From NCBI GenBank assembly GCA_035561515.1, contig DATMXP010000007.1:372001-436000 (forward strand): a stretch of 64,000 nt of DNA. Direction: 5' to 3'. Made by a program: the position numbers and the translations under genes. This DNA is from Terriglobales bacterium. Its GTDB lineage: Bacteria > Acidobacteriota > Terriglobia > Terriglobales > Acidobacteriaceae. The notes below the pieces were generated by a model. That model did not search any database, was not told where the DNA came from, and saw nothing but the letters and a program-made list of their open reading frames with translations. Shown in pieces: positions 35,309 through 44,280 of the stretch (position 1 is the first letter of the stretch; the number at the start of each line of letters is the position of its first letter).

Positions 35309-36730
35309 TTAGCGAACAGCAGCGATGCTCGCGTCCATGTACTTGATCACGTAGTCGCCGAATTCGCTGGTCTTTACCTTGGTCGCGCCCTCCATCATGC
35401 GATGGAAGTCGTAGGTCACCTTCGTGTTTTCGATGGCCTTGATGATTCCCTGCTCAACCAGCTTCGCGGCTTCTTTCCAGCCGAGGAAGTCGAGCATCAT
35501 CACGCCGGAAAGCATGACCGAACCCGGATTGATGACATCGAGGTCGGCGTACTTCGGCGCCGTACCGTGGGTGGCTTCAAAAACAGCGTAGCCATCGCCG
35601 ATATTCGCGCCTGGCGCGATACCCAGTCCGCCAACCTGTGCCGCGCAGGCGTCGGAAATGTAGTCGCCGTTCAGGTTCGGAGTCGCCAGCACGCTGTACT
35701 CCTCCGGACGCGTAACCACCTGCTGGAAGATCGAGTCGGCGATGCGGTCGTTGATCATCAGCTTCGATTTCCACTGGCCGTTGCCGTGCGTCGCATAGAG
35801 TTTGTCGAGCACACTCTTTACTTCGGCTTCAACGGAGGCCCGGAATTCGGCAGGAGCGTATTCCATGCCGGGTTCAACCAGGTTGGCATTCTCGGCGACG
35901 GTGAGGTTGGGGTTCTTGTCTTTATTGTCGAGAATCCAGCTTTCGCGCTCGGTAACTACCTGATCGCGGAATTCTGCCGTGGCGAGTTCGTATCCCCACT
36001 CGCGGAATGCCCCTTCCGTGAATTTCTGGATGTTCCCTTTGTGAACCAGGGTGACGGACTTCAGCTTGTTCTCAAGCGCAAAGAGAATCGCTTTGCGAAC
36101 CAGGCGCTTGGTTCCGGTGACCGAGATGGGCTTGATGCCGACGCCGGAGTCTTGACGGATGCGCTTCTTGGTGCCGGCCAACATGGTGTTATTCAGGAAG
36201 TCAATCAGCTTGGCTGCTTCTGGCGTTCCCTCCTTCCACTCGATTCCGGCATAAACGTCTTCGGTGTTCTCGCGGAAAATGACGATGTTGAGCTTGTCGG
36301 GGCGCTTCACGGGCGAGGGCGCACCGTACCACTTGACCGGACGGACACACGCATAGAGGTCCATGATCTGGCGCAAGGCAACGTTCAGGGAACGAATTCC
36401 GCCGCCGACCGGCGTGGTGAGGGGGCCTTTGATTCCAACGCGAAATTCCTTGAAGGCTTCGACGGTGTCGTCAGGAAGCCAATTGTCGAACTTTTGCTTC
36501 GCCTTCTCACCGGCGAAGACTTCGAACCACGCGATTTTGCGCTTGCCGCCATATGCCTTCTCCACTGCGGCATCAAAAACCCGTACCGACGCTTTCCAGA
36601 TGTCGCGCCCGGTTCCGTCGCCTTCGATGAAGGGGATGATCGGATTATCCGGAACGTTATAAGAGCCGTTTTGATAAGTGATCTTTGTGCCGTTAGCGGG
36701 CACGGCGATTCCGTTGTAAGACGCAGGCAT
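35309..36730 (-). CDS. icd: Isocitrate dehydrogenase (NADP-type)
   Basis: A 473-residue TCA-cycle enzyme of the isocitrate/isopropylmalate dehydrogenase family, longer than the 416-residue E. coli form. [16 protein letters not shown] opens the catalytic fold. [19 protein letters not shown] carries the substrate-binding Ser/Asn/Arg group, and [30 protein letters not shown] and [10 protein letters not shown] follow. Asp residues for metal binding lie in [14 protein letters not shown]. It makes 2-oxoglutarate, the carbon signal read by the PII system encoded later in the window. Cofactor preference is inferred from family similarity only. Confidence 0.93.
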   Translation of the reverse strand: MPASYNGIAVPANGTKITYQNGSYNVPDNPIIPFIEGDGTGRDIWKASVRVFDAAVEKAYGGKRKIAWFEVFAGEKAKQKFDNWLPDDTVEAFKEFRVGIKGPLTTPVGGGIRSLNVALRQIMDLYACVRPVKWYGAPSPVKRPDKLNIVIFRENTEDVYAGIEWKEGTPEAAKLIDFLNNTMLAGTKKRIRQDSGVGIKPISVTGTKRLVRKAILFALENKLKSVTLVHKGNIQKFTEGAFREWGYELATAEFRDQVVTERESWILDNKDKNPNLTVAENANLVEPGMEYAPAEFRASVEAEVKSVLDKLYATHGNGQWKSKLMINDRIADSIFQQVVTRPEEYSVLATPNLNGDYISDACAAQVGGLGIAPGANIGDGYAVFEATHGTAPKYADLDVINPGSVMLSGVMMLDFLGWKEAAKLVEQGIIKAIENTKVTYDFHRMMEGATKVKTSEFGDYVIKYMDASIAAVR

Positions 36731-36921
36731 TCAGCCTCCTGAATTAGTGCTCGTTGGAAGTTTTATGGAATTATAGCCGCCGGTGTTCACACATCCGCGT
36801 GACGCACATCACAAGGAGAAGTGGCACCCAGAGGCGGGACTCACAGCAGGTCTGCAACGAGCAATCCCTATAGCAACCATGATAGACCCGTGGCTTTTGT
36901 TCTGGCTATAAGGCGGCGCTT

Positions 36922-39831
36922 TCAGACCACCAGCCGGTCGAATAGGGCCCTGACTTCCGTTCTGGTTAAGGCGAGCAGGGAGTCCAATTCATCCGTGATC
37001 TTCAGCCTGCGCATCACGAGGTGTATGACTGAATCACGGGCGAAATCGGATGGGGGAAGCGACTTCAAGTTCCTCCCTGTTACCAGCCGCGTCACATGCT
37101 CAACCGTTCGGTAGAATTCGGCTGCTCGAGAAAGGCGCTGCGCATCGCTGCCCGGGAGCGCGCCCATTCGTTCGAGTTGTTGCAGGCGTGCGAGCGTGTT
37201 CCCTTCCGGCAGTTTCACGCTGTGCTTGATGGAAAGAAAGGAGATCAGGAAATCTACGTCGTAGAAACCACCCGGCGCCGTCCGTAGGTTCTGTCCGTCA
37301 TCGCTCGCCTCCAGCCTGGCCCTCATGCTCCGGACGTCTTCCGCAAAACTGGCAGAGGCGGCAAAACGGCGAAACAGACCTGGCACAGCGAGGGCGCTGC
37401 TCATTGCGGCATCGGCATCTCCCGCAACGAACCGGAACTTGGTGTACGTCAGCGCCTCCCACGGCTGCGCTTCCTGCGCGAAGTACGACGCAAGTTGATC
37501 CGACGTGAACGTCAGTTCGCCTTCCCCTCCGTGCGGTCGAAGACGCAAATCAACTGGCATCAACGCGCCATCACTGGTGTAAACCGACAGAACCTGGACA
37601 ACATCTTCGGCGGCCTTACGAGCATCTTCGGGGTCGATATCGTCTCGACGAATGAAGATCAGATCGGCGTCTGACAGGCAGTCGAACTCCAATGTGCCGA
37701 GACGTCCCAAGGCGACAACGGCGATTTTCGCACGTGCGTTGGCGATGGTTACGGCACTCCGTATCGCGGCATCTGCCGCTTGAGTGTTCTCGCGGAGGGC
37801 GTCAAATACGGACCGGTCTTGCAGAATGTCCTGCGCGCCAGACAGCAGTAATGCCTGCCGGTAATTTCGACGAACAAATGCGATCTTGTCGGCCGATGGG
37901 ATCCCGGGACCCGCGAGGTAGTCAGGTGCAGAACTGCTTTGGGGAGCGGTTGGCGCTCCAACAAACAGCTTTGACTGGTTGTTGTCAGAAGCCATCTGAA
38001 GACGGCGCAGAATGGTGACATCCTCTGGATGGCGCACCAGCAGATCGGTGAGAAACTCGCTGCGCTCAAACAGTTCCAGTGCGCTTTCCACGCAGTCAGC
38101 CGCATTGGCAACAGCATGAAACCGCTCGGCGCTGGTAAGCGAGCTACTGAGAAACCGGAACAGATTTCGCCGGGTATGCGCTGCGAGTTGCTGCGAAGCT
38201 ATTGCGTGCAATTTTTCGTTGTCAGTCGCAAGCCGTTGCAGCACCTGGTGGTCGGACTGAACTCGGCCGAAACTGAGATCGAGCGTCCGCAGCGCGAATT
38301 CCTCTTGCGCCTGCTCTTCGGTCGTCTGCTGCTGATGATGCACGACGCGTTCGTATATCTCCGAGACTGCCGCCATGTGGTCGGAAATCTGGGCGACAAT
38401 ATCCTCCGATTCCATGGACCGCTGAAGTATCTGTAGCTCGTCTCCGTCAGGCGGGACCCGATGGGTTTGCTGTCCGCGACGCAGTTGGAGAAGATGTTCC
38501 ACACGACGAAGGAATTCGTATGACGTGGTCAGTTGATGAAAGTCGTGGCCGGTGATGTGCTGCTTATCGTGCAGTTTCTGCAGTGAGAATAGGGTACCCC
38601 CCGATCGGAGCCAGCGTTCCTTTCCCCCGTACACGCGTTGCAGGCACTGAACCAGGAACTCGATATCACGAATGCCACCCCGATCGAGTTTGACGTCGAT
38701 TCCCTTCTCACGGCCAAGTCCGTAATTCCTGCGGCTGTGAATCCGGTCGCGCGTCTCAAGAGCAGTTTCGATAGCGCTGAAATTTATGTCCGGCTTGTAG
38801 ACGTACTCCTGGACTTTGCGGATGAACTGCCGAGCCAGCGCGAGGTCTCCTGCACAGTGGCGGACCTTGATCAGCGCCTGGCGTTCCCAGTCATGCGCAA
38901 TATCGAAGTAGTACTGAAGGGCACGCGAAAGCGACACGGCGGGTTCGCCCTCGTGTCCCTGTGGGCGGAGACGCAGATCAATGCGAAACACCACCCCTTC
39001 CTTCGTGACGCGCGACAGCACATCCGTGATCGCCTGCGAAAGGCGGATGAAGTACTCGCGGTTGGATATCGTGGCATCTTCGGGGGCTTCTCCTTCGGCA
39101 TAAAGGAACAACAGATCGACATCGGAGCTGTAATTCAGCTCACTGCCTCCAAGTTTGCCGAGGGCCAGAACGGTGAAAGGCGTCTCGACGATTTTGCCGT
39201 TTCGATCGAGGTGCTGTGGCGGACCGAATCTGGACTTCATGGCCGCTTCGCATTCGCGAGTCGCTTCATCGATGAGCACGTCTGATAGCGAGGAGATTTC
39301 GGCCGTTGTCTCGGCGAGCGCCGCGAGGCCAAGTACATCGCGCAGCATAATGCGCACATATTCCCGCCGCTTGAACCGGGCAAGCAGTTGGGCGAGATCG
39401 GTATCGAAAGAGCGCGAACGAAAACGGGCGAAGGCTTCTTTGAACTCCTCGGGCGAATGGGACCGGTCAAGCACTTCTTCGCGCGGCAATCCTTGCAGAA
39501 GATCGGTATTCAGAAGCAGAGTTTCGCCGAGGTACTGGGAGAATCCAAAAACCGTCAGGGCGTAGTGGGTCAGGCTTTGGCGCTTCTCGAAAAGACGCAG
39601 GACTTCGGGGCCGGCATTCTCTACGAGCCGGTCGAACAGGGTGAGCGCGCCATCGGGATCGGGAAGCTCGTGAAGCAACGACAGGACCGTATCCGAGATT
39701 GCGGGATGCACTCGTGAGGCGATCCGCCCAAAGGTCTGCCGTGCCCGGTCCAAGTCGAAGACTTTGGCGGCTTTTAGCGCCTGATCAAGGTCAACCGGTG
39801 GTTTGCTCCGCTCTGGGCTTGGTTTCGGCAA
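36922..39831 (-). CDS. glnE: Bifunctional glutamine synthetase adenylyltransferase/deadenylase
   Basis: A 969-residue protein with the two-headed GlnE plan. There are two nucleotidyltransferase domains, each followed by a PII-uridylyltransferase-type helical region. The first has LALGKLGGSELNYSSDVDLLF (near residue 210) and the second VALGRLGTLEFDCLSDADLIF (near residue 710), both with intact Gly and DxD residues. One head adenylylates glutamine synthetase and the other removes AMP, under PII and glutamine control. The partner genes glnD, glnK and amtB lie 15 kb away in this window. The gene stands alone, divergent from the phosphoesterase gene. Confidence 0.95.
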   Translation of the reverse strand: MPKPSPERSKPPVDLDQALKAAKVFDLDRARQTFGRIASRVHPAISDTVLSLLHELPDPDGALTLFDRLVENAGPEVLRLFEKRQSLTHYALTVFGFSQYLGETLLLNTDLLQGLPREEVLDRSHSPEEFKEAFARFRSRSFDTDLAQLLARFKRREYVRIMLRDVLGLAALAETTAEISSLSDVLIDEATRECEAAMKSRFGPPQHLDRNGKIVETPFTVLALGKLGGSELNYSSDVDLLFLYAEGEAPEDATISNREYFIRLSQAITDVLSRVTKEGVVFRIDLRLRPQGHEGEPAVSLSRALQYYFDIAHDWERQALIKVRHCAGDLALARQFIRKVQEYVYKPDINFSAIETALETRDRIHSRRNYGLGREKGIDVKLDRGGIRDIEFLVQCLQRVYGGKERWLRSGGTLFSLQKLHDKQHITGHDFHQLTTSYEFLRRVEHLLQLRRGQQTHRVPPDGDELQILQRSMESEDIVAQISDHMAAVSEIYERVVHHQQQTTEEQAQEEFALRTLDLSFGRVQSDHQVLQRLATDNEKLHAIASQQLAAHTRRNLFRFLSSSLTSAERFHAVANAADCVESALELFERSEFLTDLLVRHPEDVTILRRLQMASDNNQSKLFVGAPTAPQSSSAPDYLAGPGIPSADKIAFVRRNYRQALLLSGAQDILQDRSVFDALRENTQAADAAIRSAVTIANARAKIAVVALGRLGTLEFDCLSDADLIFIRRDDIDPEDARKAAEDVVQVLSVYTSDGALMPVDLRLRPHGGEGELTFTSDQLASYFAQEAQPWEALTYTKFRFVAGDADAAMSSALAVPGLFRRFAASASFAEDVRSMRARLEASDDGQNLRTAPGGFYDVDFLISFLSIKHSVKLPEGNTLARLQQLERMGALPGSDAQRLSRAAEFYRTVEHVTRLVTGRNLKSLPPSDFARDSVIHLVMRRLKITDELDSLLALTRTEVRALFDRLVV

Positions 39832-39920
39832 GCGGACTCAGGATATAGCGAATCGCTCCGCAACTGAATACGTGGGTGAGGCATGCCGCCGTGCTAGTAT
39901 CAAAAGTTTGCTGATTGCTC

Positions 39921-40712
39921 ATGAAGATACTCTTTATAGGTGACATTTTCGGGCGTCCCGGCCGCACCATCGTCAAGCACCGGCTGACGGAGATCGTGGC
40001 GCAGAACGGCGTTGACCTGGTCATCGCCAATGCCGAGAACTCGGCTGCCGGCTTCGGTGTGACGCCGCAGATCGCCGAAGAGCTGTTTGAACTCGGGATC
40101 AGCGTGCTGACGACCGGTAACCACATCTGGGACAAGCGCGAGATTATCGAGTACATGAATAACACCGACGGGCACCAGTCCCGCCGGCTGCTTCGTCCTG
40201 CAAACTATCCCTCCGGCACCCCGGGTCACGGCTGGTACGAAGGCCAGACGCGCACGGGTGTGAAATACGCCGTCATCAACCTGCAAGGCCGCGTCTTCAT
40301 GGCCAGCAATGACGATCCCTTCCGGATCGCGGACGACATCCTGAAGAAAGTAACCGCCAAAGTCATCCTGGTCGATGTTCACGCCGAGGCCACATCCGAA
40401 AAGATGGCGCTTGGCTGGTATCTCGACGGCCGCGTCACCGCCGTGCTTGGCACGCATACCCACATCCCGACCGCCGACGAACGGGTCCTCCCCGGCGGCA
40501 CTGCCTACCAGACTGACGTCGGAATGACTGGCCCGTACGACAGCATCATTGGCGTGCAGAAGGAACTGGTGATTCAGCGGTTCCTCACCAACCTGCCGGC
40601 CCGATGGGAACCCGCTACGGGCGACACCCGGCTTGCGGCGGTCGTGATCGAGTGCGACGAAACCACCGGGAAGGCGTCGTCGATTCGCCGACTTCTATTG
40701 AACGACGAGTAG
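39921..40712 (+). CDS. YmdB-family metallophosphoesterase (TIGR00282)
   Basis: A 264-residue protein. KILFIGDIFGRPGRTIVK carries the first metal ligands, VIANAENSAAGFGVTP the Asn-Glu-Asn signature, TTGNHIWDKREI the GNH motif, DVHAEATSEKMALG the fourth metal motif, and GTHTHIPTADERVLPGGTAY the C-terminal His pair. YmdB of Bacillus is a 2',3'-cyclic-nucleotide phosphodiesterase affecting biofilm and sporulation decisions; the role here is unknown. ATG 39921 is chosen over a TTG six bases upstream. A HAD phosphatase gene follows after 5 nt. Confidence 0.92.
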   Translation: MKILFIGDIFGRPGRTIVKHRLTEIVAQNGVDLVIANAENSAAGFGVTPQIAEELFELGISVLTTGNHIWDKREIIEYMNNTDGHQSRRLLRPANYPSGTPGHGWYEGQTRTGVKYAVINLQGRVFMASNDDPFRIADDILKKVTAKVILVDVHAEATSEKMALGWYLDGRVTAVLGTHTHIPTADERVLPGGTAYQTDVGMTGPYDSIIGVQKELVIQRFLTNLPARWEPATGDTRLAAVVIECDETTGKASSIRRLLLNDE

Positions 40713-40717
40713 TGAGA

Positions 40718-41407
40718 ATGGCTTTCGATTTCTTTGCGGCTGACGCTTACCTCTTCGATATCGACGGCACGCTGCTGAATACCCGCGATGCGATCCACTA
40801 TTACGCCTTTCGCAATGCGTTGCGCGAGGTGTTCCGCTTTGACGCAACCATCGACGGCGTCCCAGTTCACGGAAATACCGATATCGGGATTCTCAGGGCG
40901 GTATGCCGCTTACAGGGCATTTCGGACGCCGATTTCGACCGGGAACTGCCGAAAATCGTTTCCATGATGTCCGACGAAGTGCACCGCCGGATCGGCGAAA
41001 TGACGGCCGACCTGTGCCCCTCCATCCTGGAATTGCTGACTCGGCTCAAAGATGAAGGCAAGCTGATCGGAGTAGTGACGGGAAACTTTGAGGCCATCGG
41101 CTGGGCAAAACTTTCTGCCGGAGGATTGCGCAAGTTCTTCGACTTCGGAGCGTTCAGTAATCATGCTGAGCGCCGGGCCGACATCTTCAGAAATGGACTG
41201 GCCGAGGTCCACAGAAGGCTCGGACCGGGCGCAAAGGTATTCATCGTCGGAGACACCCCGTCGGATATCCACGCCGCGAAGGAAGTGGGAGTTCCCATTA
41301 TTTCGGTTTCCACCGGAATTTTCCCAAAGGCTCAGCTTGAAGCGCTCGGCCCCGACGTCAGCGTCTCGTGCTGTACCGACCTTCTGGGCCTGCAACCGGC
41401 GCAATAG
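40718..41407 (+). CDS. HAD superfamily phosphatase (phosphoglycolate-phosphatase-like)
   Basis: A 229-residue HAD hydrolase. Motif I is AYLFDIDGTLLNTRDA with the nucleophilic Asp, motif II is the Thr/Ser in IGVVTGNFEAIGWAK, and motifs III and IV are a downstream Arg/Lys region followed by VFIVGDTPSDIHAAKEVG. A helical cap lies between motifs I and II, as in phosphoglycolate phosphatases. The exact substrate is not predictable. ATG 40718 lies 5 nt after the YmdB-type gene, so the two are co-transcribed, probably with the secretin gene 34 nt downstream. Confidence 0.85.
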   Translation: MAFDFFAADAYLFDIDGTLLNTRDAIHYYAFRNALREVFRFDATIDGVPVHGNTDIGILRAVCRLQGISDADFDRELPKIVSMMSDEVHRRIGEMTADLCPSILELLTRLKDEGKLIGVVTGNFEAIGWAKLSAGGLRKFFDFGAFSNHAERRADIFRNGLAEVHRRLGPGAKVFIVGDTPSDIHAAKEVGVPIISVSTGIFPKAQLEALGPDVSVSCCTDLLGLQPAQ

Positions 41408-41441
41408 ACAATCTGGCCTGCAATTCAGCACAATAGTGGCG

Positions 41442-43289
41442 ATGCGGATCGTCCTATGCCTGGCAGCATCACTGATATTGTGCGCACCCGCGCCTGCCCA
41501 GACGGATTGCCGGGCGAATCCGTCCACCTGCGCCGCAAAAACTCCCAGCAAAAAGGATCTCGGGAAGGCTAAAAAGCTATTCGAAGAAGCCCAGAAGCTT
41601 CAGCGTGAGCAGAAGCTCGATCAAGCGCTCCAGAAACTGGACCAGGCCGTTTCCCTGGCGCCCACCGTCCCCGAGTACGCTACTCAGCGGGAGCTTACGC
41701 GGCAGGCGCTGGTCAGCAGGTATCTCGCGAGCGGCAATGCCCTGATGAGTGCGGGCAAGCAGGTGGAAGCCACAGCGGAATTCCGGCGTGCCGTGGCACT
41801 GGACCCTGAGAACGAGTTTGCCCGGCAGCGACTGAATGACAGTATCCCAGCACCGAACAACATCGCCGCTCCCGCCTTGTCACCGGCATTAGAAATCGTC
41901 TCTCAGTCGCAGCCGATTGTGTTGTCCCCAGCTGCTGGCAAGCATGATTTCCACTTCAAAGGATTCAGCCGGAATCTTCTGGAACAGATCGCCAGCACGT
42001 ATGGAATGAAGGCCATCTTTGACGAATCCGTCACCAGCCGACCGGTTCGGTTCGACATCGAGGCCGTCGACTTCTTTGAAGCACTGCGCGAGGCCTCGAC
42101 GCTCTCCAAGGTGTTTTGGATACCGATCAGCCCGAAGCAGGTGATTTTCGTCAACGACACGCAGGCATTGCGGCGTCAACTCGAACACATGGTGACGCGC
42201 ACGTTCTACGTAAGTGATGCCACATCGCCGCAGGAGTTGAACGATGTCGTCAACCTGATGCGGACGATCTTCGATATCCGCTTCGTGGTCGCTCAGCCCT
42301 CGAACAACAGCCTCGTGGTTCGCGCACCGGCCGCCACGCTCGATGCCGCAGCGAAAGTCGTCGAGACGTTTCTCTCCAGACGTCCCCAGATCAACCTCGA
42401 TGTACAGGTATTTCAGATCAGCCGCCGGATGACACAGCAGATGGGCGTCTCCATCCCATCCACATTCCAGGCCATCAACATCGGTTCGTCGTTATCGCTC
42501 CTGGGACAGACCAACATCCAGGACTTGATCAACCAACTGATTGCGTCCGGCGGAATCAACCAGGCGAATAGCGAGGCTATTCAGGCACTTCTGGCGCAAC
42601 TGCAGAGCCAGCAGACCTCGACCATTGCTCAACTGCTGAAGACTCCATTTGCGACATTCGGCGGCGGGAAAACCATGTTTGCAGTGACGATCCCGCCGGC
42701 AACCGCGTCGTTCCAACTAAACGATTCCGACGTGCGCTCGCTTTCCCGGATGGTGCTGCGGACATCGCACAACAACCCGGCGACGATGAAGATCGGTGAA
42801 CGCTATCCGATCATGAATGTCAGCTTCTCACCCGTTTTCAACACGCCGGCAATTGCTCAAGCCATCCAGAACGGATCGTATATGGCGCCCTTCCCGTCCT
42901 TCACATACGAGGACCTCGGTATCACGATGAAGGCCACGCCGCAGGTATTGGGAGACCAGTCGGTAAGTCTCAAGCTGGAATTGCAGATCAAATCGCTGAC
43001 CGGGCAAAGCTTCAACGGCGTCCCGGTCATCTCGAACCGCGAATACACGGCAACGATGTCCGTGAAAAACGCCGAACCCGCGGCTGTTGTTGGCATGATC
43101 AGCCAGTCGGAGCAGAAAAGCCTGACAGGATTGCCAGGCATTGGTTACATCCCCGGCTTGCGGGACCTCACCAGCGTTCGCTCGAACCAGAATGAGGACG
43201 ATCAGCTTCTCGTCGTGGTGACGCCTTACATTACAAGTCCGCTGCGATCGATCGAGTCCTCTCCCGAAGTCTGGTTGCCCGGCATTTAG
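41442..43289 (+). CDS. Secretin-family outer membrane protein with N-terminal TPR-like region
   Basis: A 615-residue protein from ATG 41442. Signal peptide (IVLCLAASLILCAPAPAQ), then helical repeats resembling TPR (about residues 40-135: KKLFEEAQKLQREQKLDQAL, SAGKQVEATAEFRRAVALDP). Next come secretin N-terminal domains (about 170-330; FSRNLLEQIASTYGMKAIF, NNSLVVRAPAATLDAAAKVV) and the secretin barrel (about 430-605; GERYPIMNVSFSPVF, EDLGITMKATPQVL, VPVISNREYTATMSVKN, LPGIGYIPGLRDLTS). It belongs to the type II/IV pilus/T3SS secretin superfamily, but no other secretion genes are adjacent. It may be an orphan channel or part of a dispersed type II or pilus system. Confidence 0.85.
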   Translation: MRIVLCLAASLILCAPAPAQTDCRANPSTCAAKTPSKKDLGKAKKLFEEAQKLQREQKLDQALQKLDQAVSLAPTVPEYATQRELTRQALVSRYLASGNALMSAGKQVEATAEFRRAVALDPENEFARQRLNDSIPAPNNIAAPALSPALEIVSQSQPIVLSPAAGKHDFHFKGFSRNLLEQIASTYGMKAIFDESVTSRPVRFDIEAVDFFEALREASTLSKVFWIPISPKQVIFVNDTQALRRQLEHMVTRTFYVSDATSPQELNDVVNLMRTIFDIRFVVAQPSNNSLVVRAPAATLDAAAKVVETFLSRRPQINLDVQVFQISRRMTQQMGVSIPSTFQAINIGSSLSLLGQTNIQDLINQLIASGGINQANSEAIQALLAQLQSQQTSTIAQLLKTPFATFGGGKTMFAVTIPPATASFQLNDSDVRSLSRMVLRTSHNNPATMKIGERYPIMNVSFSPVFNTPAIAQAIQNGSYMAPFPSFTYEDLGITMKATPQVLGDQSVSLKLELQIKSLTGQSFNGVPVISNREYTATMSVKNAEPAAVVGMISQSEQKSLTGLPGIGYIPGLRDLTSVRSNQNEDDQLLVVVTPYITSPLRSIESSPEVWLPGI

Positions 43290-43301
43290 TTCACTGAAAC
43301 T

Positions 43302-44270
43302 CTACTTGTTCTGGGCCTGGAACTCCGCGATCGCCTTCAGTGTCGCCGGCGGAATTCCACTTACGTTGCCGATCTTCCGCCCGCCCACAAAGAGCGTCGG
43401 GGTGCCCGTAACTTCCAACTCACGCGCCAGGGCCGATGATGCTTCGATCTGCGCCGCGATTGCCGGATCCTTCGTGCACTGTTCCGCCTGATCGGCATTG
43501 ACGCCCGCTTCGCCTGCATATTGCTTAAGGCGAGCCGCGGCTTGCGGTTCAGTCATCTGCTGCATCTCGTCCTGATGCTGGTACACGCTGTCCACGAACT
43601 TCCAGTGCGCATCGTTGTTCTGCTTCGCGACGCAGAGCGCGTATTTCGCGGCAGTCATCGCCCAGGGATGGATCTGCGTCAGCGGAAATTGCTGAAACAC
43701 AAAACGGGCATTGGGCACCTCTTTGAGTAGTTGTTCGACAACCGGCTGCGCGCGCTTGCACGCCGGGCATTGAAGGTCACCGAACTCCACGATCGTCAGC
43801 GGAGCATTGGCCGGCCCGCGCGAAGGGCCATTCATCTTCTGCTGGAGGGTATTTCGTGCTTCCGCAAACGGATCCGCACCGAACGGGATCAGGTCGCCCA
43901 TGGCGGCGAACTTGTGATTCGGGGTCACCATCAGTTTGAGACCTTGCTGCCCTTCCGGAGTGTTCACAACCACCGTGACTTCCGTCAATGAGGGATCGTC
44001 CGCGGGTTTGATTTCGGCGACGCGCCACTTCAGGTTTGGATCGTGTCCGAACGAGTGCCGCATGAACTCGTTCACCACCTGTTCCGTGACGCCCGAGGCC
44101 GGTTGAGCGGACGCTGTAGAGGACGGGCTCGTTGCCGCCTGACTCTTCGGAGCAGCGGTGCTCTGTGCCGGCTTCTTTGTGGCTGTTGCGTTCTTTTTTG
44201 CGCCGGGCTGCTGGCCTACAGCGAACAGGCTCATCGATACCATCAATAATGCCGCGAAGAATACCCGCAT
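43302..44270 (-). CDS. DsbA-like thioredoxin-fold protein, exported
   Basis: A 322-residue protein from ATG 44270. Signal peptide (FFAALLMVSMSLFAVGQ), an Ala/Thr/Ser/Pro/Lys-rich linker (about residues 22-60), a small alpha/beta region (about 60-140) and a DsbA/Thioredoxin_4 domain (about 155-320). The domain has GDLQCPACKRAQPVVEQLL as the CxxC active site and the cis-Pro segment LEVTGTPTLFVGGRKIG. CPAC resembles DsbG/BdbD-type oxidoreductases. It probably makes or repairs disulfides in the envelope. It starts 10 nt after nadE on the same strand. Confidence 0.9.
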   Translation of the reverse strand: MRVFFAALLMVSMSLFAVGQQPGAKKNATATKKPAQSTAAPKSQAATSPSSTASAQPASGVTEQVVNEFMRHSFGHDPNLKWRVAEIKPADDPSLTEVTVVVNTPEGQQGLKLMVTPNHKFAAMGDLIPFGADPFAEARNTLQQKMNGPSRGPANAPLTIVEFGDLQCPACKRAQPVVEQLLKEVPNARFVFQQFPLTQIHPWAMTAAKYALCVAKQNNDAHWKFVDSVYQHQDEMQQMTEPQAAARLKQYAGEAGVNADQAEQCTKDPAIAAQIEASSALARELEVTGTPTLFVGGRKIGNVSGIPPATLKAIAEFQAQNK

Positions 44271-44280
44271 CGGTTCTCCT

